Shown here piece by piece: positions 8,474-17,100 of a DNA stretch of 64,000 bases. Source of the DNA: Segatella maculosa DSM 19339 = JCM 15638 (lineage in GTDB: Bacteria > Bacteroidota > Bacteroidia > Bacteroidales > Bacteroidaceae); contig NZ_KB908327.1 of the NCBI RefSeq assembly GCF_000382385.1, positions 1-64,000 of the forward strand, read 5' to 3'. The notes below the pieces were generated by a model, which saw only the letters and a list, made by a program, of their open reading frames with translations, ran no database searches and was not told where the DNA came from. The position numbers and the translations under genes were made by a program. Each line of letters begins with the position of its first letter. The stretch's first letter is position 1.

Positions 8474-9262
8474 ATGAGACTGATTATTGAAAAAGATTAT
8501 GATGCGCTGTCTGCATGGGCGGCCAATCATGTGATCGACCGTATCAACGCTTTCGGGCCGACGAAAGAACGGCCGTTCGTGTTGGGACTTCCCACGGGGT
8601 CTTCGCCCATCGGTATGTATCGGGCTTTGGTCAAGGCTTGCGCCGAGGGACGCGTCTCTTTCCGCCATGTCGTCACGTTCAACATGGACGAGTACGTGGG
8701 GCTGCCCGAGTCGCACCCCGAGAGTTATCATTCGTTTATGGCACGCAACCTGTTCGACCATATCGATTGTCCGAAGGAGAACATTCATATTCTCAATGGC
8801 AATGCCTCCGATCTTGCGGCTGAATGCGAACACTACGAGCAGATGATAGCCGAAGCCGGAGGCATTGATTTGTTTATCGGCGGCGTGGGTGTAGACGGGC
8901 ATGTCGCTTTCAACGAGCCGGGGTCGTCGCTTACTTCGCGCACCCGACAGAAAACGCTGACTACGGACACGCGCATCGTGAACAGCCGCTTCTTCGACGG
9001 CGACGTGAACAAGGTTCCGGCCTACGCGCTGACGGTGGGCGTGGGCACGGTGATGGACGCCCGCGAAGTGATGGTGCTCATCAACGGCCACGCCAAGGCG
9101 CATGCGCTGCAGGCTGCGGTGGAAGGACCGGTGACGCAGATATTCACCATCAGTGCGCTGCAATTGCACCGGCACGGCATCATCGTCTGCGACGAGGCAG
9201 CCACCGAAGAGTTGCGCGTGGGCACGTATCGTTATTTCAAAGACATCGAACACCAACACTAA
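8474..9262 (+). CDS. nagB: Glucosamine-6-phosphate deaminase
   Basis: This enzyme converts glucosamine-6-phosphate to fructose-6-phosphate and ammonia in amino-sugar catabolism. The 262-residue length is standard. [13 protein letters not shown] is the phosphate loop, [11 protein letters not shown] holds the catalytic Asp equivalent to E. coli D72, and [17 protein letters not shown] carries the D141/H143/E148 equivalents. It is followed after 15 bp by a NagB-like/PIG-L fusion, so the two are probably co-transcribed from the promoter near 8436. Confidence 0.97.
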   Translation: MRLIIEKDYDALSAWAANHVIDRINAFGPTKERPFVLGLPTGSSPIGMYRALVKACAEGRVSFRHVVTFNMDEYVGLPESHPESYHSFMARNLFDHIDCPKENIHILNGNASDLAAECEHYEQMIAEAGGIDLFIGGVGVDGHVAFNEPGSSLTSRTRQKTLTTDTRIVNSRFFDGDVNKVPAYALTVGVGTVMDAREVMVLINGHAKAHALQAAVEGPVTQIFTISALQLHRHGIIVCDEAATEELRVGTYRYFKDIEHQH

Positions 9263-9277
9263 AAAGAGGAGTATATC

Positions 9278-11266
9278 ATGAAATTAAACCTTAGTTCGCA
9301 AATCGTATTGAACAAAATACCCGAAGAGTTTTATCATCCGCGTACGGCCGTCGAGCGCTCCGAGCTGACGCGCTGCGAGAAGATTCCTACCGACATCTTT
9401 CCGAAGGTAGAAGAGGGTGCGGAGAACATTGCCGACGAAGTGATGCGGCTCATCAACCAGCGGCGGCACGAAGGCCGTTATTGCGTGTTGGGACTGGGCA
9501 CGGGCAAGTCGCTCGCGCCTGTTTATGACGCGCTCATCGACCGCTACGAGCGTCGATTGGTGAGTTTCAGCAACGTCGTCGTGTTCAATGCCTACGAATA
9601 CTTCCCGCTCGACACCACCTCTGCCCACAGTTCGATAGCGCAGCTGCACGACATGCTGCTCGACCATGTGGACATCAACGAGCAAAACATTTTCACGCCC
9701 GACGGCACGTGTCCGCAAGACGAAGTGCAAGAGCAATGCCGCCTCTACGAGCAGCGCATACAGAGTTTCGGCGGGATCGACGTCATGCTCCTCGGTATCG
9801 GCCGCATCGGCAACATCGCCACCAACGAACCGGGTTCGGGGCTCACATCGACCTCGCGACTGATGCTCATCGACGCCACGAGCCGAGAAGAGATGACGAT
9901 GAGCTTCGGCTCGCAGGAGCCCGTGCCGCCATGCTCGATTACGATGGGCATCGCCACGATTCTCGCCGCGCGGAAGATATTTCTCACGGCATGGGGCGAC
10001 GATAAGGCCGAGATTATCCGCCAGACGGTCGAGGGACCCATCACGGAGACAATCCCCGCCTCGTTCCTGCAGACGCACAACGATGCGCACGTAGTCATCG
10101 ACCTCGCCGCGGGCGCACGGCTGACGCGCATCGTTCATCCGTGGTTGGTGACCGGATGCAAATGGACGGATAAGCTGACGCGGGCTGCGCTGACGTGGCT
10201 CTGCCAAAAGGTGCACAAACCGATACTGAAACTCACCAACAAGGACTATAACGAGAACGGACTCTCTGAACTATTGGCCCTCTATGGCTCGGCGTACAAC
10301 GCGAACATCAAAATATTCAACGACCTGCAGCACACGATCACGGGATGGCCGGGCGGAAAGCCAGACGCCGACGACACGTGCCGGCCGGAGCGGGCCAAAC
10401 CTTACCCCAAGCGTGTGATTGTGTTTTCGCCGCACCCCGACGATGACGTTATCTCGATGGGCGGCACGATACGCCGGTTGGTGCAGCAGCAACACGAGGT
10501 TCACGTGGCCTACGAGACGAGCGGGAACATCGCCGTGGGCGACGAGGAAGTGACGCGCTTCATGCACTTCGTCAACGGCTTCAACCAGCTTTTCATGGGG
10601 AGCGACGATGAGACCATCGCGCGGATGTACGGGGAAATCAAGAATTTTCTGGCCGCGAAGAAGGAGGGCGAGCCGGACACGGCGGACGTGCGCACCATCA
10701 AGGGGCTGATCCGCCGCGGCGAGGCGCGAACGGCATGCACGTTCAATAATATCCCGCTCGACCGCGTACACTTTCTCGACCTGCCGTTCTATGAGAGCGG
10801 AAAGATTGAGAAATTGCCGATGACGGAGAAGGATGTGGAAATCGTGCGGCAATTATTGCAAGAAGTGAAGCCTCATCAGATTTACGTGGCCGGCGACCTT
10901 GCAGACCCGCACGGCACGCATCGAAAATGCACCGATGCCGTGCTGGCCGCACTCGACCTTGAGAAGGAAGAGGGGGCGGAATGGCTCGCCGACTGCCGCG
11001 TGTGGATGTATCGCGGCGCGTGGGCCGAGTGGGAAATCGAGAACATCGAGATGTGCGTTCCGATGAGTCCGGAAGAGCTGCGCGCCAAGCGCAATGCCAT
11101 TCTCAAGCATAGCTCGCAGATGGAGAGTGCTCCGTTCATGGGAAATGACGAGCGCCTCTTCTGGCAGCGGGCCGAGGACCGCAACCGCGGAACGGCCAAA
11201 CTTTACGACGACCTCGGTCTTGCTTGCTACGAGGCCATGGAGGCGTTCGTTGAGTATAAAATGTAG
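9278..11266 (+). CDS. NagB-like domain fused to PIG-L-type N-acetylglucosaminyl deacetylase
   Basis: 662 residues. Residues 1 to about 330 align with NagB but lack its catalytic residues: NMDEY is replaced by NAYEY, and [12 protein letters not shown] by GRIGNIATNEPG, losing the Asp and His of the active site. Residues from about 385 form a PIG-L/LmbE deacetylase domain with the metal motif FSPHPDDDVISMGGT and a later DPHGTHRKC. This suggests a working deacetylase with a sensory or binding NagB-like module for amino-sugar phosphates. The fusion is common in Bacteroidales and often annotated simply as glucosamine-6-phosphate deaminase, which the lost residues argue against. It is the second gene of the nagB operon and is followed by a strong terminator. 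Confidence 0.85.
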   Translation: MKLNLSSQIVLNKIPEEFYHPRTAVERSELTRCEKIPTDIFPKVEEGAENIADEVMRLINQRRHEGRYCVLGLGTGKSLAPVYDALIDRYERRLVSFSNVVVFNAYEYFPLDTTSAHSSIAQLHDMLLDHVDINEQNIFTPDGTCPQDEVQEQCRLYEQRIQSFGGIDVMLLGIGRIGNIATNEPGSGLTSTSRLMLIDATSREEMTMSFGSQEPVPPCSITMGIATILAARKIFLTAWGDDKAEIIRQTVEGPITETIPASFLQTHNDAHVVIDLAAGARLTRIVHPWLVTGCKWTDKLTRAALTWLCQKVHKPILKLTNKDYNENGLSELLALYGSAYNANIKIFNDLQHTITGWPGGKPDADDTCRPERAKPYPKRVIVFSPHPDDDVISMGGTIRRLVQQQHEVHVAYETSGNIAVGDEEVTRFMHFVNGFNQLFMGSDDETIARMYGEIKNFLAAKKEGEPDTADVRTIKGLIRRGEARTACTFNNIPLDRVHFLDLPFYESGKIEKLPMTEKDVEIVRQLLQEVKPHQIYVAGDLADPHGTHRKCTDAVLAALDLEKEEGAEWLADCRVWMYRGAWAEWEIENIEMCVPMSPEELRAKRNAILKHSSQMESAPFMGNDERLFWQRAEDRNRGTAKLYDDLGLACYEAMEAFVEYKM

Positions 11267-11285
11267 AAAGATTCAAAAGAAGAAG

Positions 11286-11314
11286 GCCTCCCCTTTATGG
11301 GGAGGCTTTTTTTT
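11286..11314 (+). terminator. Rho-independent terminator of the nagB operon
   Basis: The perfect 8-bp stem GCCTCCCC / GGGGAGGC is followed by eight Ts, 20 bp after the stop of the fusion gene. Confidence 0.93.
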
Positions 11315-11344
11315 GTGCAGAATTTTATGTTTGTTGCGATTTCC

Positions 11345-12060
11345 GAGTCATCGGAAAGCAAAAAATCCTCGAGCGACGCACTTTCCAACCCCTTGGAAAG
11401 TAAAAAATCCTCGGGCGACGCACTTTCCAACCCCTTGGAAAGCAAAAAATCATCGGACGACGCACTTTCCAACCCCTTGGAAAGCAAAAAATCTTCGGAC
11501 GATGCACTTTCCAACCCCTTGGAAAGTAAAAAATCATCGGACGATGGCTTTCCAACCCCTTGGAAAGCAAAAAATCTTCGGACGACGCACTTTCCAACCC
11601 CTTGGAAAGTAAAAAATCATCGGACGATGGCTTTCCAACCCCTTGGAAAGTAAAAAATCATCGGACGATGCACTTTCCAACCCCTTGGAAAGCAAAAATC
11701 TTCGAACGACGCTATTCTAACTCTTTGGAAAGCAAAATCATCGGACGATAATGTTTCCGAGGCCTCGGAAAGTGAAAAATCATCGGACGACGGCATTTCC
11801 GAGGCCTCGGAAAGCAAAAAATCATCGGACGACGGCTTTCCGAGGCCTCGGAAAGTGAAAAATCATCGGACGATGGCATTTCCGAGGCCTCGGAAAGCAA
11901 AAAATCATCGGACGACGGCTTTCCGAGGCCTCGGAAAGTAAAAAATCATCGAACGATGGCGTTTCCGAGGCCTCGGAAAGCAAAAAATCATAGGACGACG
12001 GCTTTCCGAGGCCTCGGAAAGCAAAAAATCATAGGACGATGGCATTTCCGAGACCTCGGC
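11345..12060. repeat. Tandem array of about 17 units of 40-42 bp with a central palindrome
   Basis: Each unit has a palindromic word TTTCC..GGAAAG, a short A-run and the word TCATCGGACGA. The first nine or ten units carry CCAACCCCTTGG at the centre and the last seven or eight carry the perfect palindrome CCGAGGCCTCGG; the last unit is degenerate. The array lies between convergent genes and between two terminators (11286-11314, 12138-12187), so it is probably little transcribed. Since 42 is divisible by three, several frames stay open through it, but none looks like a gene. There are no unique spacers, so it is not CRISPR. Confidence 0.95.
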
Positions 12061-12137
12061 TGATGAAAAACACTTTGCGACGGCTGAAAATAGTTGAATG
12101 ATGTGGGGCGGGTTATGTGTGTTTGATTGGAAATGAA

Positions 12138-12187
12138 AAACAGACCTTGCGGAATGGTGTTTCCGCAAGGTCTGTTTGTGTTTTTTT
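12138..12187. terminator. Bidirectional terminator downstream of ispH (hairpin family, copy 2)
   Basis: A perfect 17-bp stem (AAACAGACCTTGCGGAA / TTCCGCAAGGTCTGTTT, 12138-12154 with 12161-12177) has a 6-nt loop. T-rich runs follow on both strands, so it should stop transcripts from the ispH side and from the array side. Its core is shared with three other hairpins in the window. Confidence 0.85.
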
Positions 12188-12218
12188 GCCGCCTGATGGG
12201 TATGGCTGGCTGTCGGAG

Positions 12219-13127
12219 CTATCGGCTGTTCGCGCGCGATGGGTGGTTGCCTGGCGTTTCGCGTTTCCGGATATATTCGCGGCATTCTTCCATGAGCCAC
12301 TTGGGTGTGCTTGTTGCGCCGCAGATGCCGACGGTTTCGGCGTGGTTGAACCATTGCATGTCGATTTCGGCTGCGCTTTCTATCTGGTGGCTGTTGGGAT
12401 TGACGCTGAGGCACTCTTTGAAGAGTACTTTCCCGTTGGAGCTCTTGCGCCCGGCTACGAAAATCACGACGTCGTGGCGGCCGGCGAATGCGGCTATGTT
12501 TGGCATGCGGTTGGCGACTTGCCGACAGATGGTGTCGAAGCTTTTGAACTCGGCGCCGGGGGAAATGTGGGCGCGTATGTAGTCGATGATGTGGTGAAAT
12601 TCGTCGAGGCTCTTTGTGGTTTGTGAGTAGAGGTAGATGTTGCGGGTGAAGTCGAGTTTCTTGACGTCGTCGAACTTTTCGATGACGATGGCTTTGCTGT
12701 GTGTTTGTCCGACGAGTCCGAGGACCTCTGCATGTCCGTTTTTGCCGAAAATGACGATTTGACGTTCGGAATCGTTGGTTGCTGCGTTGTTCTCGTGCTG
12801 TTTTTTGATGCGCCTTTGGAGCTGGAGGACGACGGGGCAGGTTGCGTCGATGATTTCGATGTTGTTGCGGCGTGCGATTGCGTAGGTTTCGGGGGGCTCG
12901 CCGTGGGCTCGAAGGAGTACTTTCGCGTTGTGCAGCCGGCGTAGTTGTTGGTGGTCTATGGTGATGAGTCCGCGGGCGTGGAGGCGTTCTACTTCCATTC
13001 CGTTGTGGACGATGTCTCCGAGACAGTAGAGTGTGCCTCCCTTTTGGAGTTCTTCTTCGGCTTTTTTGATGGCGGTGGTTACGCCGAAGCAGAATCCGCT
13101 GCCGTTGTCGATTTCTATTTGTAGCAT
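12219..13127 (-). CDS. ispH: 4-hydroxy-3-methylbut-2-enyl diphosphate reductase
   Basis: Last step of the MEP isoprenoid pathway, making IPP and DMAPP with an iron-sulfur cluster. 302 residues. The three cluster cysteines are visible in GSGFCFGV near residue 13, DATCPVV near 95 and GICGATSTP near 270. It starts directly after the stop of the DUF1573 gene, so it is probably the last gene of an operon with that gene and the alpha-2-macroglobulin-like gene. A bidirectional terminator lies 32 bp beyond the stop. Confidence 0.97.
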   Translation of the reverse strand: MLQIEIDNGSGFCFGVTTAIKKAEEELQKGGTLYCLGDIVHNGMEVERLHARGLITIDHQQLRRLHNAKVLLRAHGEPPETYAIARRNNIEIIDATCPVVLQLQRRIKKQHENNAATNDSERQIVIFGKNGHAEVLGLVGQTHSKAIVIEKFDDVKKLDFTRNIYLYSQTTKSLDEFHHIIDYIRAHISPGAEFKSFDTICRQVANRMPNIAAFAGRHDVVIFVAGRKSSNGKVLFKECLSVNPNSHQIESAAEIDMQWFNHAETVGICGATSTPKWLMEECREYIRKRETPGNHPSRANSR

Positions 13128-14180
13128 TTAGTTGACGTTGATTTTGATGACGACTTTTGGTTTTCGGGGGTCGTTGGTGATCATGAGAATGCGTGGTGTG
13201 CGCTTCGCGGTTTTGAGTTGGTCGGCGATGGCTGTTATTTTGAGCTTCGCTTGTGTGTGGGGCTCGATGGTTGTTTTGCTGAGGGAAATTTCGAGGCCGG
13301 AGGTGAACATTTGGAGGTTGCGCACTTCGAGTGGTGCGTTTCCGATGTTACTGAGTTCGATTTCGCCTTTCAGCCGTGGCCGACCGTTGAAGCTTCCGAG
13401 TGTGAGGCTGTCGGCTGAAAGTTTTATTTGGGGTGCGAGGCTGTTGGGTTGTTCGGCGGTGTGTTGGAAGTGGGGCAGCAGTACGGTGGACACGGGAATG
13501 AGTGTTGCTTCGGAGACTTTTTCGCCGGGTGCAAATCCGAGGTAGATGTTTGTCTGCGTGAGTCCGAAGTCGCGTAGTTTTCGCGAGTCGAGGGTGAGGG
13601 TGGCTACTCCTGCGTGTCTCGGTGCTATGCGCGAGGGGGAAATTTCGGCTGTGAGGTAGTCGGGGAGGTGCATGAAGAGGGGCTGGGCTGTTTTGTCGGA
13701 GTTGTTGAAGATGTGTATGCGCTTTGTGGGTCGGTCGCCCTTGTTGACGTCGTCGAATTCGCAGTCGTTGGCGTCGGTCTTCAGTTCGCCGAGTGTGAAG
13801 GGGTAGTTTCCTGCGAAGTCCTTGATTTCGCTGACGACCTCGCCTTGCAGGGTGAGTATGAGCGGTTCTCGGCCTGCGTAGATGGCCAGCTGCTTGTTGA
13901 AGTGGCCGAGCGTTCGGGCATCATAGACGGCGGTGATGGTGAATTCCTTTCCCATTCCGACGGTTTCGGGGTATGCCGCCGTCGTGCAGCCGCAGCTTGT
14001 CTTTACTTCTCGGATGCGGAGTGTTTTGAGGCTTTTGTTCTTGAGTTTGAAGTCGGCACTGACGGGTGTCTTGTAGAGTACTTGGCCGACGTTGATGGTT
14101 TTTTGTTCGGTGCTGATCCGCTGCGCCTGCGCGGGAAGTAGGGCAAGCAGCATGCAGGTCGTTAAGAATTTATTTCTCAT
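13128..14180 (-). CDS. DUF1573-domain exported protein
   Basis: 350 residues with an N-terminal signal peptide (MRNKFLTTCMLLALLPAQAQ). The segment NVGQVLYKTPVSADFKLKNKSLKTLRIREVKTSCGCTTAAYPE is the typical DUF1573 Ig-like fold with its CGC motif near residue 64; a second similar beta domain (GRPRLKGEIELSNIGNAPLEV) follows from about 255. Such proteins are common envelope proteins of Bacteroidota with no proven function. The start codon overlaps the stop of the upstream alpha-2-macroglobulin-like gene by 11 bp and the stop abuts ispH, indicating coupled expression. Confidence 0.8.
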   Translation of the reverse strand: MRNKFLTTCMLLALLPAQAQRISTEQKTINVGQVLYKTPVSADFKLKNKSLKTLRIREVKTSCGCTTAAYPETVGMGKEFTITAVYDARTLGHFNKQLAIYAGREPLILTLQGEVVSEIKDFAGNYPFTLGELKTDANDCEFDDVNKGDRPTKRIHIFNNSDKTAQPLFMHLPDYLTAEISPSRIAPRHAGVATLTLDSRKLRDFGLTQTNIYLGFAPGEKVSEATLIPVSTVLLPHFQHTAEQPNSLAPQIKLSADSLTLGSFNGRPRLKGEIELSNIGNAPLEVRNLQMFTSGLEISLSKTTIEPHTQAKLKITAIADQLKTAKRTPRILMITNDPRKPKVVIKINVN

Positions 14181-17100
14181 TGTTCAATTGAATGGCTTTG
14201 TCGCGTCCGGCGAATTCGGGGCTGTACGTGCAGCGCGCCGTGCAGATTCCGCTCGAATATGAGCCTTCGCGGTCGATGTAGTATTCGGTTTCTATGATAT
14301 GTGTGCCTTTGGGGAGGCGGTCGAAATAATAGCGGGTTGCGCGGTCGCCGGGCGCGTAGTAGTATCGGAAATTGTAACCGCTGGTCTGATCAACGGGTTC
14401 GAGGCATGCGGGGCGCTTGTCTTCGACCTCCACGAAGTCATAGTCGCGGTCGGCTTTGAGCGTGATGCGCACTTTTATCTTGTCGCCCACCTTGAAATCT
14501 TGGTTGATTTTGGCCATCTTGCCGTCGGCGTTGATAAGCTGGCGCGTCACAGCAAGCTGCGTTGCCTGGCTGTCAATATCCTTGAGTTTCTGGTCATATT
14601 CCGCATAGATGGCCCCCCAACTGATGTTGTTCGATTGCTTTTCGGCCGTCAGCGTGCCAAACGTCTTGCCGGTTTTCTCGGCCTTCACGACGGCCCTTCC
14701 TGCGGTGGGCTCGGTTGTGCAGAGCTTCTCTCCGTTGAGTGTCAGCAGGGTGTTGTTACCGTAATTCGTGAGGCTTTCCTTGGTTTCGCCCTGCATGAAA
14801 GCATAAACGGCATCGACGCAGTTGATGGGCGTGTCCCAACTTTGCGTACGCTTGCTTTGCAGGAGCCAGCGTTGCATTTCGCTGATGGTCTGCTTGTCGT
14901 TTGGGGTGATAATCTTCAATGCCTCGATGGCCGCCACTTCAGTCGGTATGCGATAGTCGAACCACGAATATCCCGCCCGCTTCGTGTCGAAATAACGGCC
15001 CATCTCGTCAGTGTAGACCGTATATTCCTTGAGGCTCTTCAGATGTTCCTGTGCCAACTTCATGTTGTGCCCGTTTCGTCCCAAGATTACGGCCATCATA
15101 GCCTTTCCGTAGATGGTAAACAACGTATGACGCTTCTCCACAAGGTTCAACAGATATTTATTGTCGGCATTATCGAGGTTCTCTTTGCGCAGCGCACAGA
15201 TATAAAGGTATTGCAAGTCCGTCTCTGAGGGCAGCAGGTTCTTATAGCCCTTGGCTTCCCACGCTTTGAGTCGTACCACATCTTTCTTTACCTCTTTGGC
15301 CATGAACTTCATGCTGTTGGCTATCAGATTGCGGGTAGCTTGCTGTTCGCCCGTCATCATATTGAGGCGTTGCAGCATCTCGGTCACGGCCACGGTCATA
15401 TAGAGCGAACCACTCATGCCAGGCCACCAAGAGAATGAGCCGTCGGCGCGTTGCAACTGGCGTAGACCGAAGAGGGCTTCTTCCTTGTAGCGATTGGCAG
15501 CCTCTAAGGAGTCGGTCTGGCCGGCAAGCTGCATCAAATAGGCCGACAATGTGTTGGCATAATACTTGGCAGCAAGACTGATGGCATCTTTTGTCGATGC
15601 GTGGGCAACGGTCGGGAGAGCCTCGACCATCATCCATGCCGGATTGTTGGTGTAGCTGACGGTTAACTTGTTGCTATCTTCCTTGACGGGGAAGAGCTTG
15701 TCAATGTCAAATGTCTTCGTGCCCGGTTCATGTTGACTGAAAGCCAAGGTGGTCACAACGTGCTCCATGTCTGACAGGATTGGCAACAGATGCTGCTCAC
15801 CGTCACTGAACGTCTTGCCTTCGATCGTCATACGGCAAACCACAGCATCACCTTGGTAACCCATGGAACGAAGCTGCGAAGGCACAAACACGAAGTTAGT
15901 ATTTGCAGTGGCATTGGCTTCAAGTGTAATACTTTTCGTCTCTGCCATGAGCTGCTTCTCGGTCTTTGGATCAAGCAAGTGCATCTCCACCTGTGCCGAA
16001 AGCGGTTTGTCGGTGGTGTTGACAATACGATTGCTAAGCACGGCCTTGTCGCCCATTCTCACGAAGCGCGGCATGTTCGGCATAATCATCACGCTCTTCT
16101 TGGCCACAGCTGTAGCCTCGATAAGAGCGTCATTCATATCCTTATCGTGAGCATAACCAAGCAGACGCCATGTGGTCACACTCTCCGGAAGCGTGAACTT
16201 CAGGCTCACATTGCCCTTACTATCAGTCTGTAGTGCAGGGAAGAAGAAAGCCGTTTCATTGAAGTTCTTGCGCAGGGAGATTGACTTCTGTGGTTTCGGC
16301 ATGTCTGCTTCACGCTTCTTCCGAGGTGCATAACCTGTGGTGACCACCTCCTCATGAAGTTCGGAGCTTCTCGCACCGAAAAGACTGCTTGCCACTTCTT
16401 CTTTGGCCAGAACTACAGTGTCGGACATGCTTTCGTTCTTCATACCCCTCAACCCATAGACCTTTCCTTGCAGGTGGGAAGCAATATCCCAACCGATATG
16501 CGTGAAGTTGAAACCACGCACGTTGAGAAGTTTCAGTGGCATCTCCCCATAGAACTGCCAATTGTCGAACCGGGTGCCTGCCCATTGAATGCTTGCCAAA
16601 TCCCAACTAAACCTTACGCCTGTGTCCCAACTGTGCAGATAGATGTCGTCAAGACTCATGTCATACATCGTAGCCATGAGTTGTGCACGGGAAGGCTTCC
16701 CATCTTTGTCAGTGAGCTGCAAGGTCCATGTCTCGTGCTGTCCCGGTGTAAGTCTGTCGCGGAATGTAATCCACTTTGCGTGCAAATCCAACTGGGGGTC
16801 AGGTCTACGGATATTGATATTGTGACTATGGAGCACGCCGTCTTTCACCCACGCATAAGCCACTGTGATGCCATCGAGATAAGTCTCTTTGTATTTGAAG
16901 GCACGTGTGTACATCTCGTCATTCAGCGTGAAGGTGCCGCTTTCAAGCACCTTACTGCCCGATAGTATCGTATAGGCCACGTAGATATCTTTCAGACTGC
17001 TGCCCAACTGCACATAGACGGGTTTGCCGTCGTTGCCGAATTGGTTGCTCGTCGTATAGCACCAATCCGGTGTATTCTCGGCCGGCTTCTTATCTTTCAG

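Noticed and set aside
8402..9259. Long minus-strand ORF opposite nagB, and another (9284-10216) opposite the NagB-like fusion
   Set aside because: Both are antisense to clearly functional GC-rich genes and are rich in His and Arg, as expected from a shadow frame.
11290..11660. Serine/lysine-rich repeat ORFs (SSDDALSNPLESKK) through the 42-bp array
   Set aside because: Open only because the unit length is divisible by three; they lie after a strong terminator and several frames on both strands are equally open.
11345..12060. Possible CRISPR array (regular repeats of about 40 bp)
   Set aside because: Units are contiguous and similar over their full length with no unique spacers, and no cas genes are nearby.
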